NCBI GenBank assembly: GCA_902702965.1 | Contig: CACRXP010000045.1 | Location: 790,503 to 854,502, forward strand | DNA: 64,000 nucleotides | Reading direction: 5' to 3' | From: Spirometra erinaceieuropaei | Lineage: Eukaryota; Platyhelminthes; Cestoda; Diphyllobothriidea; Diphyllobothriidae | Shown: positions 53,580 through 64,000 of the stretch, in pieces | Numbering within the stretch: the first letter of the stretch is position 1 | Layout of the letters: the number at the start of each line of letters is the position of its first letter | The notes under the pieces: model-generated | Told to the model about the DNA's origin: nothing | Databases searched by the model: none | What the model saw: only the letters and a program-made list of their open reading frames with translations | Made by a program: the position numbers and the translations under genes

Positions 53580-55820
53580 GTGCGGACGAAAGGCATTTAT
53601 TCGACGGACGATGTGAGGTTCCGCATGGTGCCCTGATCGCTTTTGGCCAAGACGCCTGGCCAGGTGGTTTTATCTGCTGTTCGGCCCGTCAAATTCATAA
53701 TAATGGACTTATCAGCTTCGATGTTAACATAGACAGACCCTCGCCGCCTGTCCCGGTAGTATCAAGCATGCATCTCTCTTTCGACTGCCAATTTGCTTCA
53801 AAATACCCTTTTACCGTTTCGTAGTGGATACGATCCGCTTTTTGCCGGAGGCTAACAAAACCTCTCCCTTCTTGGAGCCTGGCTTGGAGTTGGCAGTGTT
53901 TTGGGCCTTCTTATGTCTTTTGCACCAGCGAACTTACAGGCCATGAAGACGATCTGTGAAAGGATTGGTGTGTTGATCAGGTTTTCAAGGTGGTTGAGCG
54001 CAGGATGTCCGAGCAGACCGATGAGTACTTTGAACGTTAGACGAAAATGCGGGCATATTGATAGGCGTTGGACTTAGTAGTATGCAATCATGGCCCCCTT
54101 CTTCTCTCTGGCCTTCTCTATGCAATGGGTTTCGCAGACTGCTGCACCAGTTCTCACGACAAAACAACACGCAAGCGATCCCCGACGAGGTCTTTTCGTA
54201 CCGAAGAATAGAGCTGCAGGTGTTTGACAGGCGGATTATTCAGGGTGCGCCTGTAGCAACATTTTATGTCCACCTTGTTTGCGAGCTACCACAACAACTT
54301 ACTATTACAATCGCTTGAACAGGCGCTTGTCAAGCATTCTCACGAATTTGCCCCTGAAACGCAGTTGTGTCTTTCTCGGCATGGGCAAACACTGGGGATA
54401 TTGATTCGTTCCAAGACTTCCATGTTATGGATCCTGTTCTGTCACCTCAGATTTTGTACTCTGCGGAGGCAACCGAGGTGAAAATGGAACAGCTTCCTTG
54501 ACTGATTGTAGAAAACTCTTCCGTCTTCGTATCGTGTAGTAGCGTTGCATGAGTGACGACCAACTAGTCTCTGGTTTCACGTTCATGCGAATCTTACAGC
54601 GGTTCGAAAATTTATCCTCAGCCTGCCAAGGACCTGACTGGCTTTAGAGATCCAACATGTAACTCTGCTGCTAGCCAATATGTTTCTTGAAATTGTACCG
54701 CCTAAATGTGCGCCTCTAGTCACTAAATTGCGCTGTTTTCTCCGTGTTGATTGTCGGTCCGACGTTTGTGCAGCAGAAGGCAGAGAGGTCCATATCCTCT
54801 GAAAATCCGTCAACGTCATGTTGTTAATTTCGCAAACATCCGTTGTTCGTGTGTATTCATGTTGATGCCTGCGTTCGCGTGATGCCATGCAACTACAAAA
54901 AGATTCGATAGACGTTGCTATTCGTGGATATCGCTTACGGTAGACATCCATGATCATGACAAAGGGTGCGCGACCGAAAACTGTGGGAGCAGACACATTT
55001 CACTTTTTCGGGTTAATTTTCACTGTGAAAACTTCTGAGTCTGTTCAAATTGACCGTAATTTTAGGTATTACTATTTCCAGGAGTTGTACCACTGTTAGT
55101 GCAAAACGTTCCCGATATAGGAATTTTAAGACAATTTCCCAGAGTTAATCGCGCCCGGCATGCACTAAACTCTTTTGTCAAGTCTACGGAGATTGTACAA
55201 GGACTAGTTAGCATGTATTGTTATTTTTCTCATGGATGATAGGCAGCAAAAAATAATGCTCGTGCCTTCAGTTTTAATTCAAAATCCACAGTGACCCTCA
55301 AAAAAAGTAGTTATTTCCGGTGGAGGTTCGGACGATTTCGTAAGACGCAGAGAAGATTTTGTACGCGATGTTGAGGGGGAAAAGTTTTTGTGGCTGTTTT
55401 TTTAGATGTAGTGGACGGTGGTGTTTCTAAAGCTCTGAAGGATTTTACTTTGTATTTGCGTCCTCTGAGAAAGCGAGGTATTATGTACATGAACCGAGGG
55501 CTGCCACACTTATAGATTTTAGGTTGGTGAAAGTCAGCGTCCAAGGCATTGCTTCAGAACATACGGCGCACAGCATATGGAGGGTGATAATAGATGAAAG
55601 GGACCCCGGATAGTGCATGCGTATATATAATGGCTACAGACACGAAGCGAGCTCTGCTGCATAAAATATAAATTAACGAAAGTGTGGTAATGCGCATTAT
55701 GTCAGGAAGACTATGAAGATCTCTAGCTTTCAGACAGAACACTTTGAAAAACCAGTCATTTAAAGCCGCAAATGTACAAAAATACTTTAGGTTATTAGCC
55801 AAAGACGATCTAAGGTTACA
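53580..55820. other. Unassigned intergenic sequence
   Basis: Open frames of up to 137 codons (for example 54583-54996, minus) carry no motif I recognise. Confidence 0.4.
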
Positions 55821-56180
55821 GTGCAGTGCTCCAACGCCGCGTCATGGGCAGCGGGAGTAATGCACAGTACGTTTGTCAAGGTGGATACAGGTATCGTCGG
55901 TAAGATATTCGGAGCATTTTTGGATATGAGAAAGTACTTTTTCCCCAACCGTGTCGTGAAACCGTGGAATCACCTGCGCGAGGGAGCTGTTACGTCCCCG
56001 TCTGTGAACACGGAGAAAAACATCTGTTGCACCAGCAATCAGACTATGTGACTTTGTAACCAGAAACAACCAATGCTCTAGGTGAATCGATGTCTGCATA
56101 CAATTGTTGTTTGAAGCTCATCATGTTGTTGCAATTTTTTAGGATTTTTATGCACAAACGGGAAGTTTGTGGACGTAAAC
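55821..56180 (+). mobile_element. CR1/jockey-type LINE 3' end, second copy
   Basis: Encodes MRKYFFPNRVVKPWNHLREG and SPSVNT (55926-56010), matching 772-850 at the window start. After the tgactttgtaac stop region it shares about 100 bases of 3' UTR (gtgaatcgatgt, gttgtttgaa, catgttgtt). Confidence 0.75.
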
Positions 56181-58747
56181 TGACTGGCTGACTCGCTTTA
56201 TTTGAAATATGCGGTCTAGGCTTGACGGTTGTGGCTTCAGAAAGACAAAGTTCGGCCTAAAAGTGTACAACGAAGTGCTGCAAATCTTCGCCCTAGTTTC
56301 ATGGATTTTGGGGTACAAACCGCATTTTACCGCTGTAATCCACTACTTTTTCAAGAGGTTAAGGTATAGGGGACCTTAAACTGGCGTTTCAGTTGTTGCA
56401 TTAAGTAATTTAGTTCAATTTAGGCGCTTCTCTTGGAAGCAGTATAATTTATTTTATTGATGCTTACACCCCTTGGCGTCAAGACGATCGGCTGTATGGA
56501 TATCGTCCCAAACGCATCCAAATAACATTTTCTCACAAGGGTAAGGTGGGTTAAAGACCAACTGCTAAATTCTGTTGCTTGGCGTCGCGTGCACGGGTCT
56601 TTTGATGTTTTAATGAGGCAAAAGCTAGGCACTAAAGTGAGCCCACGTTTTCGACGACCTTCTAGCTTTTGATTGGCCTACACGCCCGCAACCCAGCTGT
56701 GTTTGCCCTTCGGTGCGTTGGTCTCTTTTATGTAAAATAAACCTTATTTAGAGCATTCGATTTCCTATAGTAGTGAACATGCTTAAATTCTTAACGTTTT
56801 TTTGCCAAAACTATGTTCAGCTATATATCTAACAGGTACCTTAATTACAAATGTCTTGACAATGGATGAGCTGCAGCTGCCCCAGGGGCAGCCTGCATGT
56901 GTAGGCCGGAGGAACCCGACCTATGCAAACAGCTAGACCACGTGGTTGGCCTCACTGGTTCTGGTAATTGCAAGTCTTGCGATTAACACCTCTTTTGTGT
57001 GTTAACTTTTCCCCCTTTTCTTCCCTAAATTGCGTTTTTAAGTTGCCATTCCCATTGATTAGTCTGTATGCACCAAAATGCGTCGTTACTTTGCATTGAT
57101 TTTCTGTGCAAATTAAAATCACCGTACATTTCTTAGTCGTTATCCATGATTCGTTGGTACCAATACATTCTGCTGTGTGTTCGTGTTTTAAATTCGTACG
57201 AGGTAAAAATTCAATTGATTGCATATTAATTTTTCAGGGCTATAAGGTTTCCTGCATGTGTGTTCGAGAAAGTACATTAATTTAATTGCCTAAATATCGT
57301 GTTCCCCAACGACGTGTGCTCCTGCTGTCGTTCTTCATGGTTTAAATCTCTACCCTACCCGAGTAATTTTTCAAGTGTTGCTTAATCCTTCCAAACGACA
57401 CCAAAATTTTAGGTCACATGCGTGACCATGCCTTTACTCAAGAAAGGTTTTTTCCCAACTTCCGTTTAGTTTGGCCAACACGAGCTCACAGTGAGTGAGG
57501 GCGAATCCCAGCCCCTCATGCGTCATGAGAGCTAGACTTAAAGATGGACCCAAGCGAAACGTCAAACGAAGTTATTTTGCGGACTTAATCAACTGCCAAC
57601 CGAAAAAATGTTTGTTTTTTCCTAGTCTAGTTCAGCTGAAACGATGTTTTGAGGCGTTTACCCAACCTCGATTGCAACCCTTCTTTATTTGTGGACGTTT
57701 TCACCGCGTTGCCAAGCAATACTCACATGCGCTCGTTGGACCACACTTAAAATAACACAATCCGGGTTCTCAATGCGTCGTTCATTAGAGGAAGGTTTCT
57801 GAAAACGCCTACGGTCAGATAACAAAGATTGTCCGCTCCGTGCCTAATCTAACCCCAGAAGAAAGAGGCTATAATCTATCGCCTCACAGGAAAAGCGACA
57901 ACTCGCAGACCTCATGGAAACAAAAAAGACTGCTAAGTGTACTTGGCTGTGCCGTGGAAAGCACTATGATTTGTCATATCCGACTGAATGGCGCAAAATA
58001 TGCTTTAGTTTGTTTGCACTGGGTCTTCTTCAGGGCTACACTTTGTCCCGAGTCTGTGATCCCTTGCTAGTCTTGGTTCTTACGGATGTGCTTGCAGGGC
58101 ACTTCTGCGTGATATGTGCATCTCCGATCATGGAAACCCTGATGGCTTGCAGTTCCAGTAAGATCACTCGCGGACGTGCAACGTGCTGTTTTAGGTAGGT
58201 TTTATTTCCAGTTGGGATACTGCGCTGTGGGGAACTTCAGCTTCACAGTATCAATCTGGACTTTTGTTTGCACAGGTGTACACCATATATGCGAAGTAAA
58301 CTTTCACACTACTGGAGCGGTAACTATGCTATGCGCTCCTTGCCATCTATATTCCGCATTCAGCCGCGTCGGTCATTATGAGAACTACTGGTTGGACCGG
58401 CGATCGAGCCCTGGCACCCGAAACAGTGTTATTTTCCACAACCATCGTGGATTTAAATTTACCCACATTTAAGTTCACTCCAGACTAGCGGTGCCAATTC
58501 AAATTGGAGTTTGAATAAATTATTCCACGGAAAAATTTCTCTCTGGGTGAACTCAGGAAGTCAGAAGCTTCTTACCGTTTCAGCGGTGGCGTTTTGCACC
58601 ATCTGTCATTCAGAATAAGAGGCAGTCTCCTGAACAGTGCTTGGCTCAGCTGGCAGACCAGGAAACCACTTTATTTGACAGAACCTAATGTACTGGCCTT
58701 CAGTAAACTTTTCTGATCCTTTTGGCAGAATGACAATCTTTTCTTAG
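56181..58747. other. Intergenic sequence upstream of PIGO
   Basis: No gene or repeat recognised. The promoter of PIGO should lie at the right end, but no clear element is visible. Confidence 0.4.
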
Positions 58748-58834
58748 TGTGCCTCTACATTTCCTCTGCTTATTTCTCGGCCTGATCCCCATTTGTCACA
58801 CCCTTGTCTAGCCATCTCAGGGACCAGTCCTCTT

Positions 58835-59355
58835 ATGTCCATGGACCGGACTAGGAACAATTACCTCCTCTTCCCTCTGGGTTGCCTCTTAATCATGTCC
58901 GGAGTCTTCTTCTTCCTGCATGGATTTCTCCTCACAAGATCAGAACTTAACACTATGGCTGCAACAACCCAGAATGCCGTAAATCCGCCTGAATTCAACC
59001 GTCTAATTCTCTTACTCGTGGACGGACTCTTCTTCGGCCTTCTCCCCGATCCCTCCCATCCACCGACGCAGAATGACAGGATGCCCTACCTGACGCGTCT
59101 TTTTCACAAGTCACACCTGACTTCCGTCCCGACACTTCAGCTCTATCACTTTTTGGCCGACCCTCCAACTACAACATTACAGCGTCTTAAGGCCCTGGTG
59201 ACAGGCAGCATGCCCACCTTCATTGACGCGGGCTCTAACTTTGGCGGCACCGAACTTCAGGAAGATAACCTCGTGAAACAGTGGTCGCTCGCCGGCCGGA
59301 AGATCTGCTTTGTCGGTGACCAGGTCTGGATGGAACTGATGCCGACTGGGTGGGT
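58835..59355 (+). CDS. PIGO: PIGO exon 1: GPI ethanolamine phosphate transferase 3, N-terminal part
   Basis: Starts at ATG 58835, the first ATG after an in-frame TAG at 58745. PIGO adds ethanolamine phosphate to the third mannose of the GPI anchor in the ER membrane, working with PIGF (family knowledge). The exon encodes an N-terminal signal-anchor helix (residues 10-33), the strand LILLLVDG with the metal-binding Asp63 of the alkaline-phosphatase fold, and DPPTTTLQRLKALVTGSMP (109-127), where the Thr cluster 112-114 holds the expected nucleophile. TFIDAGSNF (128-136) and EDNLVKQWSLAGRKICFVGD follow. Oddity: after Asp63 the family's ALRFDF is replaced by GLFFGL. The exon ends at donor gtaaaa (59356) in phase 2; an alternative donor gtgggt a few bases upstream is also phase-compatible but weaker. 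Confidence 0.93.
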
Positions 59356-59553
59356 GTAAAATCATTGTAGTTTGCGTCCTACTTGGGTTGCCACCTTAAG
59401 ATTATCCGTGTCAGATGTTCAGATCGCCTCCCCCCTATGCCTTCCACATTTTGCACTAACCACTGATGGGGCAAAAAAGGGCTCCCAGATATATCATTTT
59501 CGTCACAGGGAATAATAGTCTCTCTGGTCAGAAACCAAAGGCCTCCCTTCATT

Positions 59554-59925
59554 CTTACTTACTTGTACTTGATACGGCTGCGTACATGCCTGATCTAGCT
59601 GGCCTCGATACTGTCACGAACTGGGCCTCACCACGCGTGACGATCACCACGCGTGGCAGCAGATCTGGACAGCTCAACCCATTCCCTTCGCCAACGACGT
59701 AGACCGAATACCAAAGGTCCAAGAAGCACCTCCATGTCTTGACGAACTGTGTCGAGCCAGGTTTTGAACTGACCCCCTCTTCGATGCCTCCAATGGGGTA
59801 GCGATGCCGGATCAAGGGTAATAACACTGAGCTCCTGAGGTGGACGACGAAGAACATGCTCGAACCACCTCAGTCTTCTTTCTTGGATAGCCTCAGTTAT
59901 CCTTCCGATGTTGTCGCACATCTTC
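59554..59925 (-). mobile_element. RTE-type LINE fragment, copy 5, 5'-truncated, antisense in PIGO intron
   Basis: The minus strand carries RRLRWFEHVLRRPPQELSV and HWRHRRGGQFKTWLDTVRQD, with the 3' end gtacaagtaagtaag matching copy 2 (9593). Open over about 90 codons, with a short duplication near 59630-59650 (cacgcgtg repeated). Confidence 0.85.
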
Positions 59926-59929
59926 TGAA

Positions 59930-60930
59930 AAAGATAGTAATTGGACGAGAGAGAGGGAGAGACAGAGGAAGGAAAAGGAATAGGTTTCATTTTGAAAGTG
60001 CCATTCAAAATTTTCAGCAAAATGCTTCCACTCGTTTTGACTTGCTGCAAGAGTAGATAGGTTTGCATCAAACTGAACATCTACAATAGGGGCAGTTCGA
60101 GTCTCAGTTTTTTGTATTCCGCTTTCTTTACATGTAAGGTATCGTGCCAGAAATGGTAATACATCATGCTGATTTGTCGATGCACGGCGAGAGATACGTC
60201 GAAAGCCTCGGCACATGAGATGGAAGAGAAAGAATGGAGGCATCCACAAATCTCCAGATTAGGAGTTGAGGCGTATAGTAGGAACGTAAACGGCGAATGT
60301 AAAAAAACGAGTTTACGAATTTCAGTGAAAAAGGATTTTAGTGTGAAAGGAGAAGGAGACGTTTGAGAACAGAATAAAACCCGGGTATTGGAAAGAGGAC
60401 CCATCGTTGGGAAGAATTTCCAAGGAATCAGGAATAAGGGAGGGTCGCTGCCGAAACACACACTGAGCTGATTTCTAATTATTCAGTTGGAGACCATTTT
60501 CCAACGGCCACGCCGAGACATGGTCCAGGTCATTCATCAGAACCTGGAGATGGGCCAGCTTGCAGGCAGTCATTTGGCGATCGTAGTGTGGCTATCCATG
60601 TGAAGAGAGAAGAGGTGGGAGGATAAAATAGAACCTTAAAGGGCCCCACAGTCATTAAGAAGTACAGTAGATTTTCGTTTGCCAGACTGGAGAAATTGAG
60701 TGCGGAAAGTAAACTAATCTCTAGAGCAAGAAGCGACCCAGCTGAGGGAGTGACATGCGAATGTTTCGGAGATAGCACGGGACAGTATTGAAGGCAAAGG
60801 AGTAGTCAGGAAATGTACACACGTAAGCATTGCAGGGTGGACCACAAAAATAACAGCTCCCGGGATACTGCGCCTGACGTTATATGTAGATTGTAAAGGG
60901 TCGGAGGATCTGGAGCAGAATGTCATAATG
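59930..60930 (-). mobile_element. Probable LINE C-terminal remnant (jockey-like)
   Basis: The minus strand contains MNDLDHVSAWPLENGLQLNN (about 60540-60480), resembling the segment that follows the catalytic motif in jockey-like reverse transcriptases. Further on it has RRISRRASTNQHDVLPFLARYL (about 60206-60140), resembling their C-terminal region. The catalytic box itself is not recognisable. Called on weak similarity. Confidence 0.45.
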
Positions 60931-61156
60931 GAATCTCAGGCAGTTCGCTCAGTGAGCTTCAGAAGTGCGGAAGAGCAGGCCATTGGACGGACAGATTTAG
61001 GAAAGATGGAAGTGCTCGAAATGCGAAACGACGGCAACGTAGGACGTCATTACTCGAACACAGAAGTAGACTTTTTATGTTTATTTTTGCCCTTTATCCA
61101 GTGGTTTCTGGCTAGTTCCTTACAGAGTATTTATATATATATTTTTTGAATTGTAG

Positions 61157-61387
61157 GTTCTTTGAGAGCTTTCCAATGCCCTCATTCAACATAAAGGACC
61201 TAGACACCGTTGACAGTGCCGTACGCGAATACTTTCTCAAACAATTACTTCCCACTACGACTTCGAATGCTTCGAAGTGCGATATACTCATTGGTCATAT
61301 GCTGGGAGTGGATCACTGTGGCCACACCTACGGCAGAAAACATCCGGAAATGGATCGAAAACTGCGCGAACTGGATGATCTCTTACG
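61157..61387 (+). CDS. PIGO: PIGO exon 2: catalytic metal-site segment
   Basis: 231 bases joined in phase 2 to exon 1 (the split codon gives Val174). Encodes PSFNIKDLDTVDSAV, the family's FNVRDLDTVD block, and LIGHMLGVDHCGHTYGRKHP, where Asp226, His227 and His230 belong to the phosphatase-type metal site. It ends DDLLR at donor gtaagt (61388), again leaving a split codon. The protein so far is about 250 residues; the family is usually near 1,000-1,100, with many C-terminal membrane helices, so at least three quarters of the coding sequence is missing from view. No later exon could be recognised before 64000. The next one may lie in the gap at 61674-62191 or beyond the window. Confidence 0.93.
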
Positions 61388-61673
61388 GTAAGTATACTTT
61401 CGAGCGCAAGGGATGTCCTTACTGACCAGTGTGTTGATCCATTCCTTCGGCAAGCATGTTTAAAAATAGTAGACATTTGCCCCCTAATCAGACTAAATCG
61501 TTTGCTACTCTGCGGTGGGCGTTTGTGGTCCTTATACAATGTGGCTTAATTGCACCTCAGCGACGAATTTCCCGGGTTTCTACCTTCGTCGCAAATAACT
61601 GACAGCCCTACTTCCTGTTGGTCGATCTATCAAGTTTGGGTCTTGCATCCTTTCTCATTTCCTCCTCCTCCTC
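61388..61673 (+). other. PIGO intron 2, visible start
   Basis: Begins gtaagt. It ends in a (ctc)n run that abuts the gap. Confidence 0.6.
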
Positions 61674-62191
61674 NNNNNNNNNNNNNNNNNNNNNNNNNNN
61701 NNNNNNNNNNNNNNNNNNNNNNNNNNNNNNNNNNNNNNNNNNNNNNNNNNNNNNNNNNNNNNNNNNNNNNNNNNNNNNNNNNNNNNNNNNNNNNNNNNNN
61801 NNNNNNNNNNNNNNNNNNNNNNNNNNNNNNNNNNNNNNNNNNNNNNNNNNNNNNNNNNNNNNNNNNNNNNNNNNNNNNNNNNNNNNNNNNNNNNNNNNNN
61901 NNNNNNNNNNNNNNNNNNNNNNNNNNNNNNNNNNNNNNNNNNNNNNNNNNNNNNNNNNNNNNNNNNNNNNNNNNNNNNNNNNNNNNNNNNNNNNNNNNNN
62001 NNNNNNNNNNNNNNNNNNNNNNNNNNNNNNNNNNNNNNNNNNNNNNNNNNNNNNNNNNNNNNNNNNNNNNNNNNNNNNNNNNNNNNNNNNNNNNNNNNNN
62101 NNNNNNNNNNNNNNNNNNNNNNNNNNNNNNNNNNNNNNNNNNNNNNNNNNNNNNNNNNNNNNNNNNNNNNNNNNNNNNNNNNNNNNNNNNN
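61674..62191. other. Assembly gap (518 N) within PIGO
   Basis: A run of N flanked on the left by a cctcct microsatellite, the likely cause of the break. Confidence 0.99.
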
Positions 62192-63135
62192 CTCTTCCTG
62201 CCATCCTTCAGTTACCAAACCAAACTGGTAAGAATTTTCGGGAGTCGATAATGGAACCTCGTTTAGCAGCCACTTTTTCCGGCTTTCCATAGTTTGCGGC
62301 CTCTGCCAGGCCCAGTACTCGTTGCCCTTAATAGGAACTCGAGGCCAATTAAAATCCCAAATTCACTGGTTCTTTGCAAGTACTTTTCCTCGCAATCGCC
62401 CCCGTCTTTTTCGTTGTTTCCTATTAACGCGTCTTAGCTAGTCGTCGGGCACTTTTTCTTCGTGGAATGTGGGAAGTTAGACAAAATCTGCCATTTGCCT
62501 CAACAATACCATCTATTTTTGAGATGCACGTCTCTCTTGGATGTACTGTGTTCCGGCCAGTGATGGCACCCGAAACCGCACCTAGCGGTAGAATGGGGGA
62601 AAACAGAATAAGCGCACATTGATCAGCTTATCCTCGCGTAGCTGGAGGTACTAGCACCTGGTTGGGCAGCATCCTGGCCAGAGTCAGGATTGAGTCGAGG
62701 AGCCGGTGTTTGGCACTCCCATTTGTGGAGGTCGGCGAAAGTCCAAACCGGTCGCTCGTAAAAGAGCCAACAGGAAACATTCTGGAAGGCGTTACAAGAG
62801 AAGGCCACGAGAAACTCGACTAAAAGTTAGGTAGTTATACCCAGAGATCGATTTTAGATTGAAAGCACAGTTGGCCACGAAGTGGCTTGTCCATTGGTGT
62901 CCATTCGGACTATCGTTAGTAAACGCTGTCTCGCAGGAGGGCTGCATCTCTGAAAAATTTCACTCAATGAAACAAAACGGAACTACTTACGCTTAATACT
63001 TGTGAGGCCACTACTGGTCGCTGGGACAAGTTTGTTAGTCGTCCTAACCTTTGGCCTGGCAGTTCGACCAGTGTAACTGATGATGTCCACCGTGTGCCCC
63101 ACGGTGACTTCTGCGTGACTTATTTTATAGTGGTA
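62192..63135. other. Unassigned sequence, probably PIGO intron
   Basis: No exon with similarity to the next expected PIGO blocks (AGDHGM, GDHGG) was seen in any + frame. Confidence 0.45.
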
Positions 63136-63690
63136 GTACAGTAGGTGGGCTAACCCATGAAATGTCAACCGAAATTCCTAAATGCATTTTCGTTTCGAAA
63201 AGATTAATTAAGTAGGGTTGTAAAACTAGTCGGTCTGCAACATAATTCTATAATATTTCAGTTACCTCAGGATGCCGGCTTTTGAAGGAACTTCCTTCCG
63301 ACAACATGCAAAAACTACACTCTGTAAAAAATGACCACTTACGTAGCACGAATTTTTCTCATGAATTTTCGATGCCCCTAAATGTCCAATTATATTTCAT
63401 GGAAAACATGCATAAAAATATTCCTTCTTTTGCTCATTCGGTAGAAAATTACGTCTTCTTTCAATTTTACACTCGAAGGAGGGACAGAATTCGGTTTTAA
63501 AAAAGATTCAAATTGTGACACTTTTTAATACCGTAACATGACTGTTCATAAAACGTCATATCTCTGCGTTTACCAGTGTGACTTGTAAGGTTAACAATAT
63601 GGATCAAATCCACTGATTAATTTTATGAACCCTATATGGCCTCCCTTTATTACCGTTGAGAAATGTGTGGTTTTCCGTACGCGGAATAAG
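63136..63690. repeat. Foldback element FB-6, left arm only
   Basis: Begins gtacagtaggtgggctaacc and follows the left arm of FB-2 and FB-4 (cctcaggatgccggctttt at 63266; gaaaacatgcataaaaata at 63401). The right arm is mostly missing; only inner right-half sequence, up to the gtacgcggaa segment, remains. Confidence 0.75.
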
Positions 63691-64000
63691 TTGCTTCCTT
63701 AAAAAGTCCTTCAGTGAGATGGTTTGCTGACGGATGTCCGGGTACTTTGTCAAGGCGATGTCGGGAAAAAATTTGGAAAGTTTGGTGCGGCTTCTTCACT
63801 TCCATGGAAAATAGTGATAGTTTTTCTTCTGCAAACCTAAGAACCCATCTTTATCTTTATATTGGACCCATTTCCATTCCATTTGCTTACTTCAAAACGC
63901 CGTTCCATAATTATAAAGGCACAACAGGGCGACCATATATATACTAAGACATTACGAAAACTACCAATCCTCTGCCCGTCCAATTTCCGGATCTCGCATT
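63691..64000. other. Unassigned sequence
   Basis: Nothing recognised. Confidence 0.4.

Larger units (their letters stand above)
59356..61156 (+). other. PIGO intron 1 (1,801 bases)
   Basis: Bounded by gtaaaa at 59356 and the acceptor tag at 61154-61156 after a T-rich run. It contains an RTE fragment and a second LINE-like fragment, both antisense to the gene. Confidence 0.8.

Noticed and set aside
54583..54996. 137-codon minus-strand frame as a gene
   Set aside because: No recognisable domain or conserved neighbour.
61550..62292. Open frames across the third gap as a continuation of PIGO
   Set aside because: The flanking residues show no similarity to the PIGO blocks expected next and are mostly microsatellite translation.
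1..64000. CRISPR arrays, bacterial operons or prophage
   Set aside because: No regularly spaced short repeats or prokaryotic gene organisation; spliced genes and metazoan retroelements show a eukaryotic genome.

Overview
This is a eukaryotic, repeat-dominated window, most likely from a flatworm and probably a tapeworm with a large genome (diphyllobothriid-like). The clues are two genes with animal-type spliced coding sequence, an RTE-type LINE present in at least five decayed copies, several Penelope-like retroelement (PLE) fragments with GIY-YIG tails and hammerhead-like terminal motifs, and a Ty3-type LTR whose primer site matches tRNA-Trp, as in the flatworm CsRn1 group. The species assignment is inference. 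Three runs of N (31759-32521, 46279-46882, 61674-62191) are assembly gaps.

Only two protein-coding genes can be supported, both on the + strand. The first is ATG9, the autophagy membrane protein. It has a 57-codon first exon (3629-3799), a 14,350-base intron (3800-18149), and one 3,042-base exon (18150-21191) that holds everything from the first membrane segment to the stop. The second is the start of PIGO, a GPI-anchor ethanolamine-phosphate transferase. It has exons at 58835-59355 and 61157-61387 and runs off into a gap or past the window. The two genes belong to unrelated membrane pathways, and nothing links their functions.

Layout: 1-3092 holds LINE and PLE remains, with a solo LTR cut cleanly into the PLE. 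3629-21191 is ATG9; its giant intron carries RTE copies, a tandem duplication with an RTE nested in it, palindromic ~1 kb foldback elements and a tRNA-like mini-element. 21192-58747 is intergenic: foldback elements, tRNA-derived SINEs, three PLE types, an LTR with its primer-binding site, a 386-base inverted-repeat element, and four recurrent anonymous repeat families (here called RepA, RepB, RepC and RepD). 58835-64000 is PIGO plus LINE fragments and a last foldback copy.

No operon-like or immune-like system is visible. The most interesting material is the retroelement biology: PLE termini with hammerhead-like folds, a 143-base tRNA-like unit with inverted ends found twice inside foldback elements, and several nested insertions with readable target sites. 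All alignments were done by eye; percent identities were not computed.
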